Positions 1 through 5,945 of a stretch of DNA of 11,438 nt are shown here, in pieces (the stretch's first letter is position 1; each line of letters begins with the position of its first letter). The position numbers and the translations under genes were made by a program. Under the pieces are notes generated by a model. The model did no database searches, was not told the DNA's origin, and saw only the letters and a list, made by a program, of their open reading frames with translations. The stretch is from Bacillota bacterium. GTDB lineage: Bacteria; Bacillota; Clostridia; Christensenellales; SZUA-584. The stretch is from NCBI GenBank assembly GCA_023396555.1, contig JAEWWC010000026.1:1-11438 (forward strand), written 5' to 3'.

Positions 1-252
1 TATATATGATATTGTCACATGCGCGGAGGTGATGATGCGATTGCGTTCATAATCACCGAATCCCAGCTTTCGGAGCTTCCCAATATAATCATCGGGTGAT
101 TTGGAGGAGTTGTTGGTGAAAAAATAGTAAGGGATGCGGGCGGAGTCCAGCCACGCCAACAGCTCGCGCGCTCCCGGCAGCACCTGGTCACCCAGATAGA
201 TCGTGCCGTCCATATCAAATATATAACACTCGATGCCTTTAAGCTGATACAT
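1..252 (-). CDS. HAD-IIA (NagD-like) sugar phosphatase, N-terminal part
   Basis: Only the first 84 residues are in the window; the gene runs off the left edge. It begins MYQLKGIECYIFDMDGTIYL. HAD motif I (DMDGT, Asp13 nucleophile and Asp15 acid/base) and motif II (the FFTNNSS segment near residues 44-50) are both visible. The early ASN/TNNS pattern and the following small helix are typical of the HAD-IIA group (NagD, p-nitrophenylphosphatase, AraL-type), cytosolic enzymes that dephosphorylate sugar phosphates and related small molecules. The ATG start is supported by AGGAG (complement of 261-265) eight bases upstream. It is divergent from the SDR gene and has its own promoter. The substrate cannot be named, and the cap domain that would decide it is outside the window. 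Confidence 0.88.
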   Translation of the reverse strand, partial: MYQLKGIECYIFDMDGTIYLGDQVLPGARELLAWLDSARIPYYFFTNNSSKSPDDYIGKLRKLGFGDYERNRIITSAHVTISYI

Positions 253-287
253 GTATGATACTCCTGATGAAAATTTGTTTCCGTGTG

Positions 288-316
288 ATTGTATCAGAAC
301 ATGTAGCCATAAACAA
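288..316 (-). promoter_or_regulatory. sigma-A-type promoter for the HAD gene
   Basis: On the minus strand, TTGTTT (complement of 311-316) is followed after exactly 17 bases by TACAAT (complement of 288-293), with a TG one base upstream of the -10 (extended -10). It predicts a start near 281 and a leader of about 28 nt containing the ribosome binding site. Confidence 0.55.
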
Positions 317-354
317 TAGTCAGGCTGTTTTATATATGATTCCTGCCGTGTATG

Positions 355-363
355 TGTTAAAAT
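355..363 (+). promoter_or_regulatory. extended -10 element upstream of the SDR gene
   Basis: TGTTAAAAT (TG-n-TAAAAT) lies 32 bp before the SDR start codon. No convincing -35 is visible at 16-18 bp, so the call rests on the extended -10 alone. Confidence 0.35.
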
Positions 364-395
364 ATAGTACAACAATATGGGAGAGGATTTTGGGA

Positions 396-1103
396 ATGAG
401 TGAAATAAAAGGGAAAGTCGCGATCGTTACGGGTGCCGGAAGAGGAATCGGCATCGCAATGGTTAAAGCTCTGCTAAATGAAGGCGTTAATGTGCTGGCT
501 ACTTCGCGCAACATAGGGGCTCTGAATGATATTGATGGCAGCAACCTGGTCGCGATGCAGGCTGATCTGACGGACGACAGCAGTTTTGAGCGGATTGTAT
601 CGGCCTGCGCGGATACTTTCGGCGGCGTTGACATTATCATCAACAACGCGGGATATGCCAAAAAACTGCTGCTGACGGAAACCAGCAAAGAGGAGTGGGA
701 TCGCCACATGGCGGTGAACGTGCGCGCCCCATTCATGCTGGTGAACGCGGCAATGCCGTATCTTTTAAAGTCTACCCACGCCACGGTTATCAATATCGTA
801 TCAGTCGTGGGATATAAGGGCTATGTATCACAAGGAGCATACTCCGCGGCCAAGCACGCGCTGATGGGTTATACCAAGGTGCTGGCGCGGGAAACATTTA
901 AACAGGGAATACGCGTCCATGCGATATCGCCGGGCGGCGTCGCGACGGAACTTATACAGGAAACACGCCCCGATCTCGACCTGTCCACGCTGAGTACGCC
1001 GCAGGAGATTGCGAATATAGCTATATTCCTGCTGAAGAACAGGAACGGCGCTGTCATTGACGAGATCAACGTACGCAGATACACCAAGGAACCGTGGGAG
1101 TAA
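396..1103 (+). CDS. SDR-family short-chain dehydrogenase/reductase
   Basis: This is a 235-residue classical SDR, a cytosolic NAD(P)H-dependent oxidoreductase. It has the TGAGRGIG cofactor loop (residues 12-19), NNAG (83-86), Asn109, catalytic Ser136, the YSAAK motif (Tyr149, Lys153) and a PGG segment (179-181). The full Asn-Ser-Tyr-Lys tetrad is therefore present and it should be active. It resembles 3-oxoacyl-ACP reductase-like proteins, but the C-terminus ends in an IDEINVRR segment rather than the FabG-type V-DGG, so FabG itself is unlikely and the substrate is unknown. The frame is open back to 255, but the start at 396 is preferred: GAGAGGA at 381-387 is 8 bases upstream and the SDR fold begins there. 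The patatin genes that follow have their own promoter, so a shared lipid role is only suggestive. Confidence 0.9.
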   Translation: MSEIKGKVAIVTGAGRGIGIAMVKALLNEGVNVLATSRNIGALNDIDGSNLVAMQADLTDDSSFERIVSACADTFGGVDIIINNAGYAKKLLLTETSKEEWDRHMAVNVRAPFMLVNAAMPYLLKSTHATVINIVSVVGYKGYVSQGAYSAAKHALMGYTKVLARETFKQGIRVHAISPGGVATELIQETRPDLDLSTLSTPQEIANIAIFLLKNRNGAVIDEINVRRYTKEPWE

Positions 1104-1120
1104 ATGAACCGGCTAAGGTC

Positions 1121-1149
1121 TTTACGGACACGGTTTATGATGGTATATT
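1121..1149 (+). promoter_or_regulatory. promoter for the patatin pair
   Basis: TTTACG (1121-1126), a 17-bp spacer and TATATT (1144-1149) preceded by TGG (extended -10). The predicted start is near 1156, about 22 nt before the TTG start codon, so the two patatin genes can be transcribed independently of the SDR. Confidence 0.5.
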
Positions 1150-1177
1150 GAATTGAATAACGAGTGAGGGTGAGGCT

Positions 1178-1954
1178 TTGAAACGGATCGGACTGGCTCT
1201 GGGCGGCGGCGGCGTCCGGGGAGTCGCCCATATTGCGTATCTGAAAGCGCTGGATGAATTGGGCTTAAAGCCGTCCGTCATTTCGGGAACCTCCAGCGGT
1301 GCTATTGCCGGCGCGCTCTATGCCGGCGGTATGATGCCGGATGAAATCATGGACGGTCTGCAAAAGGTCATCAATTTAAGGGGCGGCAAAACCGGCGGCG
1401 CAGCCAAACCGGAACGGCGTCCCGGCGGAATGGCGGTGAATGCCGCACAGCGAAGCCTCATGCGCCTGCTTCCAAAGACAAGCTTTGAAGAGCTCAATAT
1501 CCCGTTAAAAGTGGTGGCAACGAATTTCCATACTCTCCAAGAGCGCGTGTTTGAATCCGGGGAACTGCTGCCCGCCATAATGGCAAGCGTTGCGTTACCC
1601 AGTGCATTCATACCGCAGCTGGTGAACGGTGAATACTACGTGGACGGGGGCGCAACCAACATCGTGCCGTTCGATATCATACGGGATGAATGCGATATAC
1701 TGATCGCGATCGACGTATCCTTGGTCAGGCCGGCCATACTGAAGCCGACGCTGAAGAACGCGAGCCACGCGACGTGGGCGGCTACCCAGGAAGCCTATAT
1801 CAATTCGAAGCTCAAGCTGTGCGATGTGGAGATCTTTGAGAGGCCTACGTTTGACAACATCTCCACGATGGAGTTTTTCAAGTACAGAAAGGTATACGAC
1901 CGGGCCATGACATACGTTCCCGGTTTTATAGAGAAACTCAAAAAGCTGATATAA
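1178..1954 (+). CDS. Patatin-like phospholipase (intact catalytic dyad)
   Basis: A 258-residue single-domain patatin-like protein of the bacterial RssA/YchK-type size class. It is predicted to be a serine acyl hydrolase acting on phospholipids or other acyl esters. The oxyanion glycine loop GGGGVRG is at residues 9-15, the nucleophile elbow GTSSG at 37-41 with Ser39, and the dyad Asp in DGG at 156-158, so all catalytic parts are present. There is no signal peptide or membrane segment, so it is probably cytosolic or peripheral. It starts with TTG; a GAGG run at 1172-1175 lies just upstream and the glycine loop sits where it should for this start. Fourteen bases separate its stop from a second patatin gene, with which it almost certainly forms an operon. 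Physiological substrate unknown. Confidence 0.9.
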   Translation: MKRIGLALGGGGVRGVAHIAYLKALDELGLKPSVISGTSSGAIAGALYAGGMMPDEIMDGLQKVINLRGGKTGGAAKPERRPGGMAVNAAQRSLMRLLPKTSFEELNIPLKVVATNFHTLQERVFESGELLPAIMASVALPSAFIPQLVNGEYYVDGGATNIVPFDIIRDECDILIAIDVSLVRPAILKPTLKNASHATWAATQEAYINSKLKLCDVEIFERPTFDNISTMEFFKYRKVYDRAMTYVPGFIEKLKKLI

Positions 1955-1968
1955 AGGGGAATACACTT

Positions 1969-2754
1969 ATGGCGAAGAAACTGGGAATCGCATTCGGCGG
2001 CAGCGGTGCGCAGGGCATCGCGAACATCGCATACATCAAGGCGCTGGAAGCGCTGGAAATCAAGCCGGATATCGTATCCGGGGCCGGAATCGGAGCTGCG
2101 GTGGCGGCGATGTATGCAGCTGGCATGACAAGCCAGAACATGGTCGATTTCATGCAGGAGGTCAACTTTCCGGGCGCAAAGAAGCCGATCAATATCAACA
2201 AGGTCAAAGACGCCAAATTCGGCATACTGGACGGTCTGGGTCTGGAGGAATACTACCGGATGGTCGTGCCGGTCAAGGTGTTCGACCGCCTGTATTTCCC
2301 TCTCAAAATCGTGGCTGCCGAATACGCCTCAGGCGAACAGCTGGTGTTCGGTGACGGTGACGTCGGGTCAGCTGTCCGTTCCGCCGTGGCGATTCCAGGC
2401 GTTTTCTCGCCTCATGAGAAGGGTGAATCGGTCAGGATGGACGGCTCGTGCGTCAATCCGGTGCCGTTCGATGTGATCCGTGACGACTGTGATGTGCTGG
2501 CAGCGATCGACCCGCAGATCGAAGAATCTCCCGAAGTGTTTTCTCCGTTTGTGTTCCCCGCGATTATGACGGCAGCTGCCGCGTCAAAGAAGGCGCTGGT
2601 TATCGAAAAACAGCGTACCTGTGCCGTAGACATCTATGAACGGCTGGTGCTGGAGGAGATCAACATGTTCGACTTTGCGCTGTATAGCGACATCATCGCG
2701 GCCGCGGAGGAAAGCGCCGGCGCGTTCGCAGCCCGGCTGAAGGAAATGCTTTAG
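1969..2754 (+). CDS. Patatin-like protein lacking the catalytic serine
   Basis: A 261-residue paralogue of the preceding gene with the same layout: glycine loop (residues 10-16, here GGSGAQG), a central elbow and a conserved tail. At the nucleophile elbow the GxSxG serine is replaced: the sequence is GAGIG (38-42), with Gly40 where Ser should be. The dyad aspartate survives as DGS (Asp158). The rest of the fold is well kept (VPFDVIRDDCD at 165-175 matches VPFDIIRDECD in the neighbour), so this is a maintained pseudoenzyme rather than a decaying gene. It has a good ribosome binding site (AAAGGGG, 1953-1959) and is followed by a strong terminator. A regulatory or partner role for the active upstream patatin is inferred from adjacency only; a different nucleophile cannot be excluded. 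Confidence 0.85.
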   Translation: MAKKLGIAFGGSGAQGIANIAYIKALEALEIKPDIVSGAGIGAAVAAMYAAGMTSQNMVDFMQEVNFPGAKKPININKVKDAKFGILDGLGLEEYYRMVVPVKVFDRLYFPLKIVAAEYASGEQLVFGDGDVGSAVRSAVAIPGVFSPHEKGESVRMDGSCVNPVPFDVIRDDCDVLAAIDPQIEESPEVFSPFVFPAIMTAAAASKKALVIEKQRTCAVDIYERLVLEEINMFDFALYSDIIAAAEESAGAFAARLKEML

Positions 2755-2779
2755 CCAGCTGAATGCAAATTTAACTAAC

Positions 2780-2817
2780 AAAAAAGGATTGCCTGTCGTC
2801 GAAGAGGCAATCCTTTT
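2780..2817. terminator. bidirectional terminator between the patatin operon and deoR-family gene
   Basis: A perfect 9-bp stem (GGATTGCCT 2786-2794 with AGGCAATCC 2805-2813) with a 10-nt loop, preceded by an A run and followed by TTTT. It lies 26 bp after the patatin stop and 17 bp after the convergent regulator's stop, so it serves both strands. Confidence 0.88.
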
Positions 2818-2833
2818 CTTATGTGCATCTGTT

Positions 2834-3592
2834 CTAAATCACCGTAACGCCGCTTTCCGCCGCGGCTGCTTTCAGCTCTTCGGGCAGATCATCATCCGCC
2901 ACAAGCACGTCGATATCGCTCAGGCTGCCGAAGGTATAGGGCAGGCTTTTGCCGATCTTGGAAGAATCCATCAGCATGATAACCGAAGAGGCACGTTTTA
3001 ACACTTCCTGTTTGAGTTCACACTCCGAGTATGTGCCGCTGGTAAAACCGTTCTGCAGCGAAAAACCGCTGGCCGCCATAAACGCCGTATCGATGTTGAC
3101 GCCGGACAAAAAGCTGGTGGCATTAGCGCCGGATACGGAAATGGTGTTGCGGTTGAGCTGTCCGCCGATCAACATTACGTTGGGCTTCGATTTTTTTATC
3201 AGTTCCAGCGCGATGTTGGGGCCACTGGTCAGTATGGATATATAATCGTCCGGTATTTCCTTTGCAAAGAGCATCAGCGTCGTTCCTGAGTCCAAATACA
3301 GGGAACGCCCACCTTCGATATAAGACAGCGCTTTGCGTGCAATTACCGATTTTGCGGAAGTGTTCTCCAGCGCGCGGCGGGAGTATACGTCCTCGGCAGC
3401 CATGGATAGCATGGAAAGGGCAACCGCGCCGCCTCGGGTTCGCTTCACATAGCCGTTTTCCTCAAAGTATTTCAAGTCGCGCCGAAGCGTCATGCTGGAA
3501 CACTCCGGGAATAGATCCTCCAGGTCCTTTAAGTAGACCTCACCCTTGGTGTTCAGCAGATCCATTATAGCATCACGTCTTTGCGTATTCAC
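2834..3592 (-). CDS. DeoR-family transcriptional regulator
   Basis: A 252-residue DeoR/GlpR-type regulator of full length. The N-terminus carries the winged HTH, with the recognition helix and wing around residues 31-56 (MTLRRDL, then RTRGGAV). The C-terminal DeoRC effector domain shows DSGTT (101-105), GGQLN (143-147) and DSSK-G (209-214), the positions that in this family bind phosphorylated sugars or sugar-derived effectors. The start is GTG at 3592, supported by GGGGAGAG on the minus strand about seven bases upstream. Such proteins usually repress a nearby sugar-use operon. Here neither neighbour is an obvious sugar operon; the HAD phosphatase, MDR dehydrogenase and sugar isomerase in the window are possible targets but none is shown. 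Autoregulation is plausible given repeats in the upstream region. Confidence 0.93.
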   Translation of the reverse strand: MNTQRRDAIMDLLNTKGEVYLKDLEDLFPECSSMTLRRDLKYFEENGYVKRTRGGAVALSMLSMAAEDVYSRRALENTSAKSVIARKALSYIEGGRSLYLDSGTTLMLFAKEIPDDYISILTSGPNIALELIKKSKPNVMLIGGQLNRNTISVSGANATSFLSGVNIDTAFMAASGFSLQNGFTSGTYSECELKQEVLKRASSVIMLMDSSKIGKSLPYTFGSLSDIDVLVADDDLPEELKAAAAESGVTVI

Positions 3593-3622
3593 AGCGTCTC
3601 TCCCCAGCCTTTTATTACTGCC

Positions 3623-3651
3623 AATATAACACTTTCAGTGATAGCCCACAA
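3623..3651 (-). promoter_or_regulatory. promoter for the DeoR-family gene
   Basis: On the minus strand: TTGTGG (complement of 3646-3651), 17-bp spacer, TATATT (complement of 3623-3628) with TGT before it (extended -10). The predicted start is about 25 nt upstream of the GTG start codon. Confidence 0.6.
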
Positions 3652-3662
3652 GACACATTAGA

Positions 3663-3714
3663 AAATAATTCACATTATTTGTCCGTTTTGAGCAAAGTAA
3701 TCACATATATTTTG
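3663..3714. repeat. AT-rich palindrome and direct repeats in the deoR/tadA intergenic region
   Basis: A 7-bp inverted repeat, AAATAAT (3663-3669) TCAC ATTATTT (3674-3680), overlaps the first of two similar direct repeats: TCACATTATTTG (3670-3681) and TCACATATATTTTG (3701-3714). Their starts are 31 bp apart, about three helical turns. It lies just upstream of the regulator's -35, a plausible place for an operator of the regulator itself. Confidence 0.4.
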
Positions 3715-3756
3715 AAAAGAATTTGGGAGGGATGATCAGGCGAAGCATATTGTACG

Positions 3757-3791
3757 TGCCGGTTTTAATCGTCCGTGATATAATACCGGCA
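3757..3791. promoter_or_regulatory. inverted repeat flanking the tadA -10 box
   Basis: TGCCGGT (3757-3763) and ACCGGCA (3785-3791) are exact inverted 7-mers, 21 bp apart, enclosing the extended -10 and ending on the A of the tadA start codon. If the transcript starts at the ATG, the left arm is not transcribed, so a DNA-level operator is more likely than an RNA hairpin. Confidence 0.4.
3776..3784 (+). promoter_or_regulatory. extended -10 promoter of tadA
   Basis: TGATATAAT: a consensus TATAAT with the extended TG. No good -35 is seen. The hexamer ends six bases before the tadA ATG, so the expected transcription start falls on or next to the start codon, and there is no ribosome binding site between them. 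Confidence 0.55.
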
Positions 3792-4255
3792 TGGAAAAGC
3801 ATGAGCATTTTATGACAGCCGCACTGGAAATGGCAAGAAAGGCTGCTAAGAGGGACGAGGTGCCGGTGGGCGCTGTCATCGTCCATAACGGTGCCGTGAT
3901 CGCCAAGGCTCACAATCTGCGTGAAACCAGGCGCAGCCCTCTGGCGCATGCCGAGATGATCGCTATTGAGAAGGCGGCACGAAAGCTTCATGGCTGGCGT
4001 CTTTCAGGCTGTACGCTCTACGTCACGCTGGAGCCCTGTCCGATGTGCGCCGGCGCCATTGTCAATTCCCGTATTGACGAGGTGGTATTCGGCGCGTACG
4101 ACCCCAAAGCGGGAGCATGCGGCACGCTTTATAATCTGGCCGAAGGCCGCCTGAACCACACGCCAAAGGTTACCGGAGGTATGCTCGAAGAGGAGTCGGC
4201 GGCGATTTTGAAGGCATATTTCAAGGGAAAACGGTCGGCCGAAAAAAGTGGCTGA
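3791..4255 (+). CDS. tadA: tRNA-specific adenosine deaminase (TadA)
   Basis: A 154-residue zinc deaminase converting A34 to inosine in the anticodon wobble position of tRNA-Arg(ACG), essential for CGN decoding in most bacteria. The HAE motif (53-55; His53 zinc ligand, Glu55 proton shuttle) and PCPMC (82-86; Cys83 and Cys86 zinc ligands) are intact. The ALEMARKAA N-terminal helix, EVPVGAVIV strand, Asn42 in HNLRE and a FGAYDPKAG segment match bacterial TadA rather than free cytosine or guanine deaminases. The ATG start reproduces the usual N-terminus, yet no Shine-Dalgarno sequence precedes it and a consensus -10 ends six bases upstream, suggesting a leaderless mRNA. An internal ATG at 3812 would remove the first seven residues and also lacks a good site. 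Neither dnaX nor an SRP RNA follows, unlike in many Firmicutes. Confidence 0.95.
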   Translation: MEKHEHFMTAALEMARKAAKRDEVPVGAVIVHNGAVIAKAHNLRETRRSPLAHAEMIAIEKAARKLHGWRLSGCTLYVTLEPCPMCAGAIVNSRIDEVVFGAYDPKAGACGTLYNLAEGRLNHTPKVTGGMLEEESAAILKAYFKGKRSAEKSG

Positions 4256-4313
4256 TAAGGGAATCCAATATCGTCAAAGTTCGACAAAAACAGACCTAAT
4301 CCAGGCTGGCTTG

Positions 4314-4341
4314 ACCTGTTTCAGTTATGTCAAACCTGTTT
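4314..4341. repeat. ACCTGTTT direct repeats upstream of the GGDEF-type gene
   Basis: ACCTGTTT occurs at 4314-4321 and again at 4334-4341, exactly 20 bp apart (two helical turns), and a TTGAC/GTCAA inverted repeat (4311-4315, 4329-4333) overlaps them. No convincing sigma-A promoter could be placed in 4256-4376, so these repeats could be an activator site. No terminator is evident after tadA either. Confidence 0.3.
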
Positions 4342-4365
4342 ATTAAATATAGGAAAATGGCGTCT

Positions 4366-4379
4366 GGAGGAAGGTCTTG
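4366..4379 (+). promoter_or_regulatory. ribosome binding site deciding a TTG start
   Basis: GGAGG at 4366-4370, six bases before TTG at 4377. The nearby ATG at 4357 lies before the site and in another frame, so the TTG start is chosen. Confidence 0.75.
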
Positions 4380-5825
4380 GTACATATTCTAAACAATATC
4401 GTTTATGAAAGCCCGAAAGGAATCTCCCTTCAAAATGGAGCTTACTGTGAACAGCTTGGCATGTTTGATGCGCTTGGTTTAAGGCCCAGCGAGTCGGATC
4501 TGTTAATATGGGAAGCCGATTTTGATGATAATTCCATTCGGATATATGATAGTGAGCAGCGCATGACGGCAGTCTTTCCCATCAGCGAACTGGAAATGCG
4601 CGTATCTCCGGACGGCATCGCCAAACTTCGTGCGAACATTGATGCGTTTTCAGCCCGTTCAAGACAGGTGTTGGATGAAACGATTGAGATAAATATTAAC
4701 GGCGCATGGAAAACCTATCACATAAAGGGCCTGCTGGACCGGATGCATGGAAAGCAATTCGCGTCCGGCGCCGCTTTTGATATCAGTGCGGTATCCCTCC
4801 AGCACCAGCGGCTGGAATATCTGGAGACACACGATCCGCTGACTGGATTGCTAAACTTGAAGAGCTTTGAGGAGCGTTTTGACAAGCTGTCGCGTTTTGG
4901 CATGTATCCTCTGTCCCTGATAATATTCCGAATCGAAAATCTTTGTGATGCATGCGGCACGATGGGATATCATGCCGGTAATACGCTCATTCGTAACGTG
5001 GCTAATGTGATCGAAGACTGTTTTTTTGACGCGGACATTATCGGCAGAACCGGCGGCGGAGAATATTGCTGCGCTTTCTCAGGCAAAAACCAGCTGGAAA
5101 TCGAGACACGGATGGATGAAGTGATACTGAAGCTGCATAGCACCTATCTGAACCTGATCAAAACGGAGATCAGCTGCGGCTATGCAATGGCCGAATGTGA
5201 GATGGATTTCAGCCGCCTGTATCACGATGCCTACAAGAAGTTGATAAAAAGAAGGAACATACAAAAGCATCTGACCGGTGCGTCAGTTGTGGACAATATC
5301 AATGCCATCATCAGCAAAAAAACGGGGTGGGGCAAGCGCGGCGTGCGCCTTCAGAGCCTGTCAGTTCAAATCGGCAAGGCGTTGTTCTGCAAAGAGGAAA
5401 CGCTCTCCGACATCAAGCTGCTGGCAAAGATCGCAGATATCGGGCTGATCAGCATCGACGATGAGCTGCTGGCCAGACGGCTGCGCCTGAATGAGGACGA
5501 GAAACTGATTTATGACAGCCATTATGATGTGGGGCGGGATATCATCAGCGGTATCGAGTCGCTCACTCAGATGGAGAACCTTTATACCGATCTTTATAAG
5601 CGCTACGACGAATGGCAGGACGCGATTGCCGTTCCCAGCCGCATCGTGGCCGTCGTCAGAGGGTTTGACGATCTGATGCTGTTTGACAGCCGGATGTCAT
5701 ATAAAGAAGTGTGCCAGAAAATGGGGATCGACAAGGGGACCCTTTACTGCCCTGAGATGGTGGACGTACTGCTGGAAGTGGCGAGAAAATACCATACATG
5801 GCCGATCCAAAGCCGGAAGCACTAA
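4377..5825 (+). CDS. PAS-GGDEF-HD-GYP-type protein with degenerate active sites
   Basis: A 482-residue soluble protein with no membrane segments. Residues ~35-145 look PAS-like. A GGDEF domain starts at HDPLTGLLN (152-160), but its signature is GGGEY (226-230) instead of GG[DE]EF; the first metal Asp is Arg185 (FRIEN), the guanine-contacting Asn and Asp are Cys193 and Asn202, and no RxxD inhibitory site precedes the signature. A C-terminal HD-GYP-like domain (~318-475) has IADIG (352-356) where LHDIG is expected, keeps His382, lacks the HHE and GYP motifs (YKRYDEWQ at 407-414), yet retains the VPSRIVAV and GTLYCPEMV landmarks. Both the cyclase and phosphodiesterase centres therefore appear dead. 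A protein-interaction or non-c-di-GMP ligand role is inferred. It is a single-gene unit, ended by a terminator. Confidence 0.85.
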   Translation: MVHILNNIVYESPKGISLQNGAYCEQLGMFDALGLRPSESDLLIWEADFDDNSIRIYDSEQRMTAVFPISELEMRVSPDGIAKLRANIDAFSARSRQVLDETIEININGAWKTYHIKGLLDRMHGKQFASGAAFDISAVSLQHQRLEYLETHDPLTGLLNLKSFEERFDKLSRFGMYPLSLIIFRIENLCDACGTMGYHAGNTLIRNVANVIEDCFFDADIIGRTGGGEYCCAFSGKNQLEIETRMDEVILKLHSTYLNLIKTEISCGYAMAECEMDFSRLYHDAYKKLIKRRNIQKHLTGASVVDNINAIISKKTGWGKRGVRLQSLSVQIGKALFCKEETLSDIKLLAKIADIGLISIDDELLARRLRLNEDEKLIYDSHYDVGRDIISGIESLTQMENLYTDLYKRYDEWQDAIAVPSRIVAVVRGFDDLMLFDSRMSYKEVCQKMGIDKGTLYCPEMVDVLLEVARKYHTWPIQSRKH

Positions 5826-5835
5826 ACCAGGTGTT

Positions 5836-5867
5836 AACGCATCGCCCTTTGAGGTGGTGCGTTTTTT
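5836..5867 (+). terminator. factor-independent terminator
   Basis: An 11-bp stem with two G-U pairs (AACGCATCGCC 5836-5846 with GGTGGTGCGTT 5853-5863), six-base loop and a run of six T from 5862. It lies ten bases after the stop of the GGDEF-type gene. Confidence 0.85.
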
Positions 5868-5876
5868 ATTTCTATC

Positions 5877-5885
5877 TGCTATAAT
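5877..5885 (+). promoter_or_regulatory. extended -10 promoter of the MDR dehydrogenase gene
   Basis: TGCTATAAT, a consensus -10 with extended TG, directly after the upstream terminator. The -35 position falls in the terminator stem and is poor. The predicted start near 5892 gives a leader of about 54 nt. Confidence 0.5.
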
Positions 5886-5894
5886 TGTGGTTGG

Positions 5895-5915
5895 CGACCG
5901 CTGGGTGAGCGGTTG
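5895..5915 (+). promoter_or_regulatory. hairpin in the leader of the MDR dehydrogenase gene
   Basis: CGACCGCT (5895-5902), loop GGGTG, AGCGGTTG (5908-5915): an 8-bp stem with one G-U pair at the start of the predicted transcript. It is followed by only a weak T-rich run (TTCTTC), so an operator or mRNA-stabilising hairpin is more likely than a terminator. Confidence 0.4.
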
Positions 5916-5945
5916 TTCTTCAAGAGAAACATTGGGAGGGCACAT

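Noticed and set aside
255..395. N-terminal extension of the SDR by 47 residues
   Set aside because: It is hydrophobic, non-family sequence without a suitable ribosome binding site, it covers the promoter region, and a good site fits the start at 396.
1104..1135. Weak hairpin (AACCG/CGGTT) after the SDR as a terminator
   Set aside because: Only five base pairs around a long loop and no proper T run; the sequence is better explained as containing the patatin promoter -35.
3732..3815. 27-codon open frame overlapping the tadA start
   Set aside because: GGGAGG is only one base from its ATG, it has no recognisable features, and the strong -10 inside it suggests the region is promoter DNA.
4256..4376. 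SRP RNA gene downstream of tadA, a common Firmicutes arrangement
   Set aside because: The gap is short and lacks the conserved apical SRP loop motif and the long complementary arms.
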